A DNA stretch of 64,000 bases from Calycina herbarum (Eukaryota > Ascomycota > Leotiomycetes > Helotiales > Pezizellaceae): NCBI GenBank assembly GCA_001414485.1, contig LLEY01000086.1, positions 205,054 through 269,053 on the forward strand, read 5' to 3'. The notes under the pieces are model-generated. The model was not told where the DNA came from. It saw only the letters and a list, made by a program, of their open reading frames with translations, and searched no databases. Positions 1 through 10,329 of the stretch are shown here, piece after piece. The position numbers and the translations under genes are program-made. Numbering within the stretch: the stretch's first letter is position 1; every line of letters begins with the position of its first letter.

Positions 1-1285
1 AAAGAGAAAGGAGGAAGGTGAGGTGGATGATGGAGGCTGCATAGTATCAGCAGGAACTCGCTCTCTTTTATGCTATCAGATTTCCTGCTCAAGGACTGTC
101 TAGTCTGCCTTGAGGTATCTATTGTGCCACTTTCTGAAGCTCCCTGTTTACTCCACTTCTTGCCCTGCTAATGCAGGTAGGCCCAAATCAGCTGCTATCC
201 CCTGCTGCGTCCAAGGCATTCTGGTCAAGGCCGTAGCCATTTCACCTTCCTATTGAAGACTTAGTGTGCAACAGTCGAAGGAATATGGCTTGTGGAATCC
301 CTTAGCTCTATTGTATCCCTTGGACAGGTTTCTATGGTGGAGAAGGACAATTCAGATATTCGTGCCAGGGCTGTATCCCCAGCGCGGAAGAAAGATGCCG
401 TTAAGCCTGGACTATCACAAGTCAACCTGCCTTGGTGTTGCGCCCTGTTCATCCCCCTTCGTGTGCACATGCTCCTATCGGCAAGTAGTGTAGTGGATAG
501 TAGACGGCCCTCCCGGAGATAGTGTCGTAAGAACACCTTGGGTCTGGTATGCACTTCGTATATGCAGTTGGTTGAAGACTTTAGGATGAGGCACTACTTA
601 AAGACCAACGATCCACAGCATCTTCTTATTCTATACGTGATAATCGCCGACTACCCCTGAGCTCGGCTAAGATTCTGACGGACCAACACTACCTTTGACA
701 CTTGCACTCGGGGTGGCCGTGGGGCTCCTGAGGATTCTGCCTAACTTCCCATCTGGGATAAGTAAACCTCGTACTGATTCTAGATATAGTTCCATAGTGT
801 TTGTATGCGTGCATGCATATCGTTGTATTACCGGTGATTGACGACCCCCTTTTAAGCCTCGCTTAAGCGCCTGAATCGTTGGTTCCATAGTCGCCCTTGC
901 CCGACCGCACGTTAACCACCCTATAGCTTGTATGCAGCGTCCCCCCATTTGTATTGCATCTCATGAGGTTGGCCATGGCTTAGTGATTCTATATCGCTAG
1001 GAGGTGAGCTGAGACTGACCGTCTTGGCCTCGTCACCCCTCGTCTGAGAAGGAGTCTGCCTTGAGCGCGCCCCGGTAGGGATGAACTTAGCTCGGGCTCC
1101 CATGATTGATCCTCTCGGACTTCCCACGGCCCAAGCCTCTGATCTATCATATACCACTGATCCTATTTTTAGTTTAGCTGGTTTAGAGGACGGGATAAGG
1201 AGACCTTTTACTCTTATTTCTACTTTCTATTTTCAAATTCACATCTTCTCATCTGTTATTATCTTAAATTCCGGCATCTCTCATT
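1..1285. other. No recognised gene
   Basis: The stretch has mixed base composition and only short open frames on both strands, none of which resembles a family I know. It is neither AT-rich nor visibly repeated within itself. It could be a decayed transposon, but I see no reverse transcriptase, integrase or terminal repeat. The last ~100 bases (1190-1285) are pyrimidine-rich and lead into the ATG at 1286, as expected for a fungal promoter or 5' UTR. Confidence 0.5.
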
Positions 1286-1735
1286 ATGGACTCAGATCCG
1301 CCACCCTACATCATGAGTTCAACGTCGCCTCCTGTATATGGTGCCATTCCCGTATCCAGAATCCAGGCGTCAGTTGACGAATTAATTATGGGCGCAACTC
1401 ATCTCCCACCGCTCGAGTCCTGCTACAAAATAGATCGCCTTATTCGGAAGAAAGAGCGGTATGAAAACAAGATCAAGCCTCTATCAGCGACAAGAAATGC
1501 AATCAAGGGACTCTTCAGCCCTCACCGCGACGGTTTTCCCCCATACCAACTACTGCGAATATTGGGGTCCCTGGCTGGAGCTTCGACAACCAAAAGGGAG
1601 TACTGTCCGGATTGCAGAGACCCGGCCGACCCAAAGAAACCGAAGAAGAAGAAGAAGGACGATGACAAGGACAAGGGAGGCAAGCACAAGAGCCGTCATC
1701 ATAAGGATTCTCGTCGAGAGGTACCTGCCTATTAA
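1286..1735 (+). CDS. Hypothetical Lys-rich protein with N-terminal PPPY motifs
   Basis: This is a single-exon frame of 149 codons. The N-terminus carries two proline-tyrosine motifs (PPPY near residues 5-8 and PPVY near 15-18), the kind bound by WW domains of Nedd4-type ubiquitin ligases. The middle holds a conserved-looking helical segment (about residues 28-95). A CPDC pair near 108-111 is followed by a very basic tail (about residues 115-145) made of K/D/H/R runs, which could act as a nuclear localisation or nucleic-acid-binding tail. A pyrimidine-rich leader precedes the ATG. I do not recognise the family. A second in-frame ATG lies ten codons in. That the frame is real is inferred from its length and biased composition. 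Confidence 0.5.
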   Translation: MDSDPPPYIMSSTSPPVYGAIPVSRIQASVDELIMGATHLPPLESCYKIDRLIRKKERYENKIKPLSATRNAIKGLFSPHRDGFPPYQLLRILGSLAGASTTKREYCPDCRDPADPKKPKKKKKDDDKDKGGKHKSRHHKDSRREVPAY

Positions 1736-2135
1736 TGGTAAGCTGGATCATAGGCAATTGTAGGCGCATGCAGGCTCGTGGCTAACAAACCTTTAATACG
1801 ACAGAAACGCCCTGCCAGTTTCTTTCATTTCACCCGCAGTCGCAAACCAACGAACCTTCTTTTTCAACCTCCACCCCCCCGGGGGTCGTCATGTCTTTGG
1901 AAGAGCGATTTCTTTTTCGACGCATGACCAAGTCAACATCGCCACCAGACAGTTGCCTTTCCAGATCTCAACAGCTTTTACACCATGCTCCCTTTAGTTA
2001 GCTCACTATGAATGATCAGGTAGTATATGAAAAATTATATTGGATACCAAACATGCCTCAGACTCCCAGTTCTCTCTTTAAAAATCTCCTTTGCCATTAT
2101 GCTTCGAGCCCTCGAACCAGACCCTACTCGAAACA
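1736..2135. other. Intergenic, no gene seen
   Basis: The stretch separates the Lys-rich protein (+) from the 3' end of the kinase-like gene (-). It has a C/G homopolymer patch near 1875 and no open frame worth calling. It probably holds the two convergent 3' ends. Confidence 0.5.
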
Positions 2136-2946
2136 TCAAACGATCCCGTTCAGTTCATGCATGATAGCATCTTGAACCGCATGCACGTTTGGGTATGCGT
2201 GCTTGGTCCAACATTTGTGAATGACGTCGCCGTACAAAAGGTTGGCCGTGTTTGGTAGTTTTTGTGGCCAAACCGGCTCGTCATCGTCGTTTTCATTACT
2301 TCCCACCGAGCTCTCCTTATCAGAATCCGACCTGTGCATGTCTGCATCTGTTTTCGGGCCGAAAAGGTCGTAACTATGTGCCTCCCATTCCACTAGAGAA
2401 TACATAATCCATCCGAGATTAAAGATATCAACTTGAATCGATACGCCATCCATGATAATGTTTGATATATCTGCCTGCGCTGGCAACTTAATCGAATTTC
2501 CAAAGTCGCACAGCTTGAGAGACACATCGCCGTGACCAACGCCACCTGAATCGATGAGAACATTTCGAGGAAAAAGGTCGTATAAGACGACATTCTTGTC
2601 ATGCACGTAGCAATGAGCGTTGACAAGCTGTTGAATCATCTTTTTGAGGGCTGTTTGTGATGGCTGGTCTTGTGTGCTAATATATTCGTCGATATTCCCA
2701 TCCATGCGGGCCATTTCGATTCCTTCCATCATTCTCAAACCAGTCGACTATGTGCTCGCAGTGACCTAGGTGTGCGTAGATTTCTTTCTCGTGCATGAGA
2801 TCTCTATAGCAGACGTCTCGAAATTCAGGATCATCGTCACGAGGCACCTTTAGGACATGTTTCCCATATCGTAGAATCTTCCCATATGCTCCGAGGGCGA
2901 ATAAGGGTTTTGGAGTCGACATTTCAATTGGGGCGGGAGGTAACAA
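2136..2946 (-). pseudogene. Protein-kinase-like gene broken by a frameshift
   Basis: Two overlapping minus-strand frames together make one kinase-like fold of about 255 residues. The first (2946 to about 2700; a better start may be the Met at 2922) has a glycine-rich start and the β3 lysine in VLKVPRDD, and ends around HIVDWFEND. The second (about 2725 to 2136) begins at GIEMARMDGNIDEY and holds the catalytic-loop equivalent VLYDLFPRNVLID (HRD changed to LYD, catalytic Asp and Asn kept) and KLCDFGNS with an intact DFG. The frames overlap around 2677-2738 and join only by a one-base shift near 2715-2725. There is no room for an intron. This looks like an indel in a recent pseudogene, or a sequence error. 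Orphan kinases of this type are expanded in Helotiales. The family call rests on the visible motifs; the substrate is unknown. Confidence 0.7.
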
Positions 2947-3451
2947 TAGTGAAAGAGGTGCTGAAGATGGCTGCTTAATTACTTATTCAAAAATCAATTG
3001 CAGAGATGTAGTTTGTTTTTGTAAGATACTTGACCCACACATTCCTAGAAAGTGGTGCCAGATGATTGGCTGTCATTGGCCGAGTCATGCAGACCATTTT
3101 GGAGGAAGATAAAGAACCCTTACACAAATTAGGATTCTTTTACGAAGTATCACTTAAACTCATTACTGTAGCAGGGCGTACACCTGCATAACACGTTTGC
3201 ACAGATTCAACAGGTCCTGATTCGTTGAGGGTTGTAGGGTAAACACGTTCCTTGAAGCGGTGATCCGGCGGTACCTGAGAAGCCCGTCTTCCACAACTAT
3301 CGCCATTGACTTAAAAACAGTTAATATTAGCGCAACGCTACCTACATATGTCGCAGTGAGAGAGAGGGTCGCGTATCTCAAAAGCGATAAACGGACCATA
3401 ATCGAATGGTTGACGAACCCTAACAAATGGCCTTCTTGTTAATCTACGATC
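2947..3451. other. Intergenic, no gene seen
   Basis: This lies between the divergently oriented kinase-like gene (-) and the gene at 3452 (+), so it may hold both promoters. Short frames on either strand have no recognisable features. Confidence 0.45.
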
Positions 3452-4264
3452 ATGGCTACAGCCTCCGAACTTGATAAAATCAGGTGTAACCCGATCAAGG
3501 AACGGCTAGGAGCGTTTAGTCACCTCTTTGAATCAGTACGTTCCGATCTTGGTGTGGCGTTGTCGTCCGAGACGGTACAAGTTTATTTTTCAACTGCTCC
3601 CACCGCAGGTATGGCTCACCTTCTCATAGCTGAGCCCTTTTTAACGTGTATAGATATCAAAAACTTGGTTCTCGACCTTATCCAAGCTCTACAGATCGAA
3701 CCGGCAGCTCGTACCCTTTCTTCGCGAATAGCTAACAGAACCCTCTCTGGTGACCTTACTATACTATATGGTCGCTTAGATTCAAACCAGTTGAACAGCG
3801 CGTCCGCTATTCCTCTAGTAGAACAGATTATCAGAAATGAACCTGATACACCAACCTGGAATGATGCGGATATTTGGCTTGCTATATTTAAGTTAGTCGC
3901 GCGAACAACTCCTGTCACGCCTCCGACTGCCTTCGAGAAAGCCGTCTTCGACACGCCACTGCGATCCAGCTTAGCTTCTCAGAGGGGGATTGAACAGACA
4001 CACGATGAAGTCGATCAGCGAATACTCGAAGAAATCACCAGGCGAGTCTACTACGATGTCGGTCACTTTCACAAGCGATACTTCAAAGGGAAGGCCTGGA
4101 CTAACAACGCCAAGGATATCTACGAAGAGTCAAGGGCGCAATATGCGGAAGGTCACTGGAGCGGGTGGCCAGAGCCATCACTTCAAGGTCCATTTTTTGA
4201 GTGGTTCTTGAATTTCCAGAACATTGTCCTCAGCGGGCTTAGCCGTAGATATAATATAGCTTGA
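3452..4264 (+). CDS. FunK1-associated-like N-terminal fragment
   Basis: A 270-codon frame. The C-terminal half contains TPPTAFEKAVFDTPLRSS, then a segment with an ASQRGIEQTHDEVD core, and then WSGWPEPSLQGPFFEWF. This arrangement matches what I know of the region preceding the fungal-type FunK1 protein kinase domain in Leotiomycete proteins. The kinase domain itself is absent: the frame stops at 4264 and the next 500 bases show no catalytic-loop or DFG-like motif. The N-terminal 150 residues look helical and soluble, with no signal peptide. It is therefore either a stand-alone regulatory fragment or the truncated remains of a larger FunK1 gene. It sits between two other kinase-like genes. The family call is from memory of motif patterns and is moderate. 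Confidence 0.55.
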   Translation: MATASELDKIRCNPIKERLGAFSHLFESVRSDLGVALSSETVQVYFSTAPTAGMAHLLIAEPFLTCIDIKNLVLDLIQALQIEPAARTLSSRIANRTLSGDLTILYGRLDSNQLNSASAIPLVEQIIRNEPDTPTWNDADIWLAIFKLVARTTPVTPPTAFEKAVFDTPLRSSLASQRGIEQTHDEVDQRILEEITRRVYYDVGHFHKRYFKGKAWTNNAKDIYEESRAQYAEGHWSGWPEPSLQGPFFEWFLNFQNIVLSGLSRRYNIA

Positions 4265-4790
4265 AGACGACCAAGTCGACAGGTGATGCTTCAAACCAAA
4301 AATTGTCTTAGCCAGATAATATCCCGAAGTTGAGGAGAGATAACCCGTTGAACGTGTACGACAAGGAGCGTTGTAGAAGGCTCACTACCTGAGATAGGCA
4401 CAGAGGTAAATTCTTTGTCAATCTCTTGAATTTTGTCATATGTAGCTTCGAGATCCTAACAATTAGTTAGCGTGTAGCATAATCAAGTTTAACAGGGTAT
4501 AACTTATCTATTTTGGAAATAAGCGTTATAAGTGTGACAGTAGGGACTCACTAACGAGTGTTGTGAATAGCTTTCACCACTCGGCCAAACAACCAAAAAT
4601 AGACAATACAAAGGTTATAAGCCTTTGTGCTATTCTACTATTTAAGGGCTAGTGTAAAACAAATTTGCAAACTGTTATTTGTCATTTTTACAATGGAGCT
4701 GAGAGTGAGGCCCAATTTACAAATACAATATAGTGATCCAATCCGATTCTCCAATCTACCTCAGTCATTAACTGTAACTGTATACTACTA
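4265..4790. other. Intergenic, no gene seen
   Basis: Convergent gap between the FunK1-like fragment (+) and the kinase (-). The region 4430-4790 is AT-rich. No kinase-domain continuation of the upstream fragment is visible in any frame. Confidence 0.45.
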
Positions 4791-5766
4791 CTACTTATTC
4801 CACCATGGATCCGCCATAACTTCTTCCATCGTTGCTCTCTTCGCTGGATCGAGGTTCGTCATACGGAAAATAAATCTCTTCGTGTCAAAGTCAAGATCCG
4901 GTTGTTCCTCTTGCGGCCAATTCTCCAGGCGCTCAGCCTCACCTAGGCCCATTCCCTCAAGTGACTCCGCAAATTTCGTTATCCTCTCGGCCCAGACCTC
5001 ATTATTGATATGTGTTATAAGCTCTTGAGGAACTGGTCCAAAGTATGCGAGCAATATAATCATTAATGCTTCTCTATGCGAGGTACCTTCTTGATCAAGC
5101 TCCTGGAAGTTTGGATGCAGCTTTTCTTGGTTTATTATCACAAACAGGCACTAAAAGCAGCGTTTAGCGCGCATTTCTTGTTCAGCATCAGCTTGCGGTA
5201 CTTACGATGAGACCAAAGGCAAAGACGTCAGAAGGCTTCCCAATTCCTTGCCCCGTCAGCTGTTCGGGCCCGCACCACATGACATTCCCTATCATTCCTC
5301 CATTGGGTATCCGTAGGAGATCGCCATCTTCTAGCTTCAACGAGCAGTCAAGATCACCCAATGCTACTCTTTCTGGTTTGATCTGGCCTTGCTCGTCCAA
5401 ACTCCAATCGACAAAAACATTGTCAGGCTTCACATCTAGGAAGTGGTATCGTTAGCAAACGCATTTTAAGTGCAACATTTCACTTCTCTCTCGCGTACCT
5501 ATGTCGATCCAATTCTTGGCATGATAGTCTCTCAATGCCTCTTCTGTTTCTCGCAGTATCCATTTTCTCGAAGCAAGCGGGATATTTTGATGCTTTCTTA
5601 TCAACTGAAGCAAGTCGTCTCTGAACCATTCATAAACGAGAGTGCAATCGGCTTCATTCTCGTCAATGTGGTGTCGAAAGCGTGTATTGCCTTCAAATTC
5701 ATGTTTGAGCTCATTCGATTGCTCGAATACTGATGGAGACACATTTTTCAGAACAAATGGTCGGCC
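4791..5766 (-). CDS. Serine/threonine protein-kinase-like protein, spliced, 5' end unresolved
   Basis: Three exons join in frame: 5499-5766, 5206-5435 and 4791-5150, with introns of 63 and 55 nt having GT-AG ends. The visible product is 285 residues. It reads from RPFVLKNVSPSVFE (β3 lysine region), through a catalytic loop WIDIDVKPDN (Asp, Lys and Asn kept; His of HRD replaced), a DFG equivalent changed to DLD in LGDLDCS, an activation segment GNVMWCGPEQ, DVFAFGL (the Asp of subdomain IX), to a C-lobe ending ATMEEVMADPWW. This closely follows an expanded family of fungal orphan kinases. The glycine-rich loop must lie in an upstream exon. A frame reading GKVLKADARHPKKSLFLA at about 5822-5900 is a candidate, but its GT donor does not match the phase of the AG at 5767-5768, so the 5' end is unresolved or broken. 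Altered HRD and DFG motifs leave catalytic activity uncertain. Confidence 0.75.
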
Positions 5767-5822
5767 CTCGCAAATAGATGTACATGAGCCATGATTCGGT
5801 TAGAGGAAAAATAATGCTCACT

Positions 5823-6283
5823 GGGCAAGAAAGAGGCTTTTCTTAGGATGCCGCGCATCAGCCTTCAGTACTTTTCCTCGTATGTACTTGCAGCCAGAGC
5901 TGGAAACAAACGCACTTTGAGTGCAGTAGCGGCGCACGAGAAGCATAGGCGAAGGTGGTTGAACGAGGCGCTGCGCAAAACTACAGCAGGTCTGATAAGG
6001 AGGAAGAGAACGAGAATGGAGGCAAAATCGACGACGATTTGTTGGGGGAGTTTATAGCAAGGGTTCTCATCCTGGCAACGGCTCCTGGTCCAATCAAGGT
6101 TGTTTCCGCTGCCAAGCTGGTCGGCAAGAATGACCCGACTTTCCCTTCGATTTCGTCCAATGATACTTCGTAGTATCCGCAATTATGTGCGTTCGTTCGC
6201 GAATCGCTAAAAATAATTTGCGTTTTGAAGTATTTATGGTAGACGCGCGTTTCCAGAGACCCCAGTCAGCACGAGATTATAGA
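5823..6283. other. Possible upstream kinase exon, otherwise no gene
   Basis: Minus-strand bases 5822-5900 may encode an N-terminal kinase exon (see the kinase at 4791-5766). The rest has one open minus-strand frame up to 6182 in a different reading frame, which I cannot assign. Confidence 0.3.
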
Positions 6284-6483
6284 GTCTAATTTATAATATT
6301 TAGTATTAAATATATTAATACTACTAGAAAAGCTTAATTTAAAATATTTAGTATTAGATATAATATACTTCTAAAACTAGAGAGATCTAATTTATAATAC
6401 TTATTATTAGATATACTTCTATATCTAAAGAGTTTAATTTATAATATTTAATATTAAATATACTTCTAGAGCTAGAGAGTCTA
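6284..6483. repeat. AT-rich degenerate tandem repeat, about 4 units
   Basis: Four imperfect units of about 46-51 bp start near 6284, 6334, 6385 and 6433. Each begins with a (T/C)TAATTTAWAATA-like core, runs through TTAGTATTAGATATA-like sequence, and ends in CTAGAGAG-like sequence. Base composition is far more AT-rich than the flanks. The array separates the kinase block from the fragment at 6566. Confidence 0.8.
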
Positions 6484-6565
6484 GTTTACTAGTATAAGTC
6501 TATTTCTACGTCGACGGACTGGGATCGTTTTAAGAATACGAATACACAACCGCAAAGTCCCTGAT

Positions 6566-6919
6566 TTGGCCCAGTATCCCGGTTTCCTCGCCGAGTTTAG
6601 TAAAATTGTTGTTGAGCGGGGCTTGCGTGGTATATTCGGTTTGAAGTTGAACAGTAAGATGGACACGAAGAGCTGGGTTGAGTTTGAGTTTAGCGAGAAA
6701 CGCAGTACTATCATCTTCCCGGATGGTATGCCAATACGTGATGGCATGAACCCCGATTCCAGTTCAAGCATTGTCACAGAATGGGGTTCAAGAGAAACGC
6801 CAATCTTCGGTAGGACACGTTATCTCTGCAACCGCTGCAACCGCTGCAAGCACTGCAAGCACTGCCCAACGGTCGAACCGGAACCAGGACTCTATTTGGG
6901 AGGACAGAAGATAGAATGA
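6566..6919 (+). CDS. Hypothetical Cys-rich fungal protein, probably a fragment
   Basis: The open frame runs from about 6566 with its first ATG at 6659. It has a mixed α/β stretch (LRGIFGLKLNSKMDTKSW, then a segment centred on EFSEKRSTIIFPDG) and ends in a cysteine-rich tail, CNRCNRCKHCKHC (about residues 88-100 of the frame), which could bind metal. It resembles the C-terminal part of an uncharacterised conserved fungal protein ending in an HCKHC-type tail, but I cannot name the family. No intron or upstream exon was found, so it may be a gene remnant downstream of the AT-rich array. Confidence 0.4.
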   Translation: MAQYPGFLAEFSKIVVERGLRGIFGLKLNSKMDTKSWVEFEFSEKRSTIIFPDGMPIRDGMNPDSSSSIVTEWGSRETPIFGRTRYLCNRCNRCKHCKHCPTVEPEPGLYLGGQKIE

Positions 6920-8395
6920 GGCTTACCAGTCTACACGATTGTGAACTCGGTCATTGAAGTCTGGTGAACAGTTTATAGAAGATTTTGAGATCTGTGGAGG
7001 CATTGCTTGGTCATCTTTTTCGTTATTTTGTTTCAAAATGTGTACACACGCTTGTTTGTGGCAGTTCACCAATGATTTTAGCAAATCAAGTTCTAAATAT
7101 CCACGCGCTCTGCTTTTTCTATCAATATTTAGCTTAACCTTGTCATTTTCAGACCGGTGACATTAACTTCACCTGTATCTCTTGTGACTTAATATTTGAG
7201 CACCGTGTCCGCAACTCGAAGCGATCCTCCCTTAACCGCGTTCCCTGTTTGTCATGTTCGAGGGAAGAGAGCAAAATCTTATGCGTGATATCTATCCCCA
7301 AAGTTGAAGTGGGACAATGATTGATAGACCGGCAAACATATGGGAGTCTTGGGATGATGACTGAAACCATTGGTCTCTATCAAACAGAAAAATAGAAACA
7401 AAAAAGAGAAAGAAATAAAAGACATGATCAAAGAATTGTAAGTCATAAGCTGAGCAGCCTCTAGGGGTCGTAGAAGTTGTAGTACAAGAGGGCCAAAAGT
7501 GAGGCTCGAAGACCCATGTCTTCATCTAGTGCGAAAATGATAGGACGAAAATGGCAAACTGACGTTGCCCCTTTTTCAGCGACGGTTGACTAGTATAACT
7601 TGTGATCAATACATATGTTGTGTAGCACAACATGTGCTAACTACATATACTGTACTGATTGAGGCTATTATATCGAGCACGACACATCTGTGGTCCTTCT
7701 ATACTTTGTCGGGATCCTCTGAAACGCCCATAGCCTCACTCAAGCTAAATGAAAAAAGGACAACTTCTACTTTCGTTGCAGCAAATCATGACCGGTAGCA
7801 AAAGTACCTCGCAATACACCTTGCTGCTGCAAAGGTAACACGCAGCTGGATGGTGCATTTATTCGCCCTGGCAAGCAAGTCTGTTCTGGGATCTGGAATA
7901 AAATAGATGTCGGAAGAGATAGCAAGCCAATGGAATTCAAATAGGGAGTCTGAAATCTCAACATGGACGAAACAGAGAATGACCAACGCTCAAGCACTCG
8001 CAACATCTATAGAGATATCGGCGCTGTGGAAATTCGAGGTGAATATGTTATCTGATTGGAGCAAAAGTTGAACTCAAATCACCGCCGCACATAGTGAGTT
8101 GTGTCGTAAGTGCAGGATGGCTATAAAAGTTTTGTTGCATGTCGCAATTTTTTTAAATTGTCCCAGAAGTTCTGAATTATTTGAAAAGAAAGGACTTACA
8201 ATTGTTTAGTGAAGAAACCTCTAAGTGAAAGGATGACGCCTCAGAGCACCAGCCACACCCTCAAAATTGCGGGGCAAAATGCACATGGCTGTCTCGACCC
8301 GCGGGTACGAATTTCATGACGCGGATACTGTATAACTTCGCCATCAACACAACCACTCCGCCTCGATTTCCTAGCTCTTTCCTCCCAAACCTCCG
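6920..8395. other. Gene-poor stretch, 1.5 kb
   Basis: I found no frame on either strand with family features. Short frames at 7292-7525 (minus) and 7767-8006 (minus) have random-looking composition. The last ~100 bases before 8396 are C-rich and likely hold the sirtuin promoter and leader. Confidence 0.5.
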
Positions 8396-9622
8396 ATGAA
8401 CAAACCTCTCATGAGAATTCCCTACACAGGGCCTTTACCTGCACCGACAATCCTCCCTCGAAACGCAAATACAATCCCAGGCGCCATCGCAGCGCTCTCA
8501 CGATTCCTCACTGCCCCACCAGCGCCAACTCTCCAAAATGGCAAAGGCGACCCCGAATCCACAGTCATACTCTCAGGAGCCGGGATATCGGTAGCGTCAG
8601 GCCTAGCAGACTACAGAGGCACAAATGGCACATACCGAGTAAACAAATCCTATCGCCCGATCTACTACCACGAATTCCTCGCAAACCACGAAGCGCGAAA
8701 ACGATATTGGGCGCGGAGTTTTCTAGGCTGGACAAATCTACATAAAGCGAAACCGAATGGAGCACATTTTGCGATCAAGAAGTTAGGGGATATGGGGATT
8801 GTGAAGAGTGTTGTGACACAGAATGTGGATTCTTTTCATGGGATTGCTCATCCAGAGATTCCTACATTGGAATTGCATGGCTATTTGAGGGCGTTGACTT
8901 GTGTTACTTGCCATAATGATCTGCCGAGAGAGGCTTTCCAGGAATCTTTGGCGAGGTTGAATCCTGCTTGGGCGGCCTTCTTAGTGGAAGCTATTGCCTC
9001 GGGTGCACTCGATACGGAGAATCCAGATGAGCGGAGAGCTAAGGGAATGAGGACAAATCCTGATGGAGACGTTGATCTTCCGGGTGCTTCATATTCTACA
9101 TTTCGATATCCTGCATGTCCTCATTGCCTGGCCAATCCACCTATATCTGGAGATGGTACACAGACGATAGTCGAGGTAGATAGTGATGGAAGTCTGAAAC
9201 CGACAAGCACGGCAGGGATTTTAAAACCGTCTGTAGTTATGTTCGGAGAGAGCATAGCAAGCAGAGTCAAGGAGGCCGCCGAACAAGCCATTGACGGATC
9301 TGGGAGACTTCTCGTTGTAGGAACATCTCTGGCGACATATTCGGCGTTTCGGCTGGCCAGAAGAGCAAAAGAGAGAGGAATGCCAATTGGGATATTGAAT
9401 CTTGGGGGAGTGAGAGGAGAAGAGGCTTTCTTTCAGGAATTACCTATAGGTCAACAAGGAGAAGCAGGTGTACGAGTAGAATTTGGTACTGATAAAATAC
9501 TACCTGGTCTGGTAGAACAACTGAAGCGAACTGAATTCACGCATACACATGCGACTGATGCGACAAGTCCATCAGAAGATCCCCGGACGAATAGTAGGGT
9601 ATTCAGAGATATGCTATCATAA
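8396..9622 (+). CDS. Sirtuin, class II (SIRT4-like) NAD-dependent protein deacylase
   Basis: Single exon, 408 residues. The Rossmann NAD-binding signature GAGIS is at 61-65, followed by ASGLADYRG. TQNVD is at 141-145. The catalytic His is H161 in LELHG. Two zinc pairs are present, C169/C172 (TCVTCH) and C241/C244 (CPHC). The C-terminal half of the Rossmann fold shows PSVVMFGE (about 277-284) and VVGTSLATYSAFR (about 305-317). Sirtuins remove acyl groups from lysines using NAD+, releasing nicotinamide and O-acyl-ADP-ribose; SIRT4-type enzymes are usually mitochondrial. The N-terminus here is not a clear presequence, so location is uncertain. It is longer than bacterial class II enzymes because of an insertion between the zinc pairs and a polar C-terminal tail. 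Its 3' end converges with the gene at 9665, 42 bp apart stop to stop. Confidence 0.92.
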   Translation: MNKPLMRIPYTGPLPAPTILPRNANTIPGAIAALSRFLTAPPAPTLQNGKGDPESTVILSGAGISVASGLADYRGTNGTYRVNKSYRPIYYHEFLANHEARKRYWARSFLGWTNLHKAKPNGAHFAIKKLGDMGIVKSVVTQNVDSFHGIAHPEIPTLELHGYLRALTCVTCHNDLPREAFQESLARLNPAWAAFLVEAIASGALDTENPDERRAKGMRTNPDGDVDLPGASYSTFRYPACPHCLANPPISGDGTQTIVEVDSDGSLKPTSTAGILKPSVVMFGESIASRVKEAAEQAIDGSGRLLVVGTSLATYSAFRLARRAKERGMPIGILNLGGVRGEEAFFQELPIGQQGEAGVRVEFGTDKILPGLVEQLKRTEFTHTHATDATSPSEDPRTNSRVFRDMLS

Positions 9623-9664
9623 TAGCTAGAATTATTGTACAAATGTAATATACAACGTTGAAAC

Positions 9665-10329
9665 TCAATAGAATCCTGACGCCGTCTTTTTGGGGGTTGA
9701 GGGTTGTTCATCGACCTTCTGCGTTTGTATTGGAGGTTGTGCAGCTGGCGTTGGTTCTCGGGGTGCGATTGTTTGTGGTCTTTGGGCTTTTGATTTCTCC
9801 AACGCAGCGTCCTCTTCCTCGATTTCTTGCAGAACTGTAAATATGTCAGCTTCAGCTCCCCAAGTAAACAATAAAAGGGAAACCTACGCTCTTCCCACTC
9901 CTTCTCCTTCTGATAATCTCCCGTCCCCAACAACCCCTCCACATCAACCTTCTCTCCATTCTTCACCCGCTCAATAATTTCCTTCAGCAATCCAATTTTT
10001 GCATCTGCCCTGCGACTAAAAGCCGCGAACTCATTTCGTAGCGCAATCATTTGAATTGACATTGAGCCGATGAAGAGGAATATCCATATGAAAAAGGTCG
10101 CTGGGTTCCAATCTTTGACTTCTTTCTTCTTCTTAATTACGGCGGATGGAGAGCTCTTTCGTAGAGGCTTGGGGATCATGGCGGCCCAGAAGGAGGGTTG
10201 GAGGATGCTTGGGGAGGCTGCATATTGGCGGGTTATAATTGGGGTGAGGATTCGTGATTGTGGGAGGATGGAGGATCGAAGACTTGGGGGTGTGCGGAGA
10301 AGTTTTCGGAGGACTGTTGATTTATTCAT
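9665..10329 (-). CDS. Small mitochondrial membrane protein, DUF5321-like
   Basis: Two exons, 9888-10329 and 9665-9834, are joined by a 53-nt GT-AG intron and give 203 residues. The first ~40 residues are rich in Arg, Ser and Leu with no acidic residues, typical of a mitochondrial presequence, followed by a basic stretch and one transmembrane segment (about 75-90, NPATFFIWIFLFIGSMSI). The next part, QMIALRNEFAAFSRRADAKI, is amphipathic and leads to a coiled-coil-like acidic region. The end is Pro/Thr/Gln-rich. The pattern NPATFF...QMIALRNEFA fits a fungal family I know as DUF5321; its function is not established. The gene is divergent from COG2 with 394 bp between starts, so the two may share a promoter. 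Confidence 0.75.

Noticed and set aside
1..1285. Retrotransposon remnant at the window start
   Set aside because: Many short frames suggested decay, but no protein motif, LTR or target duplication could be seen.
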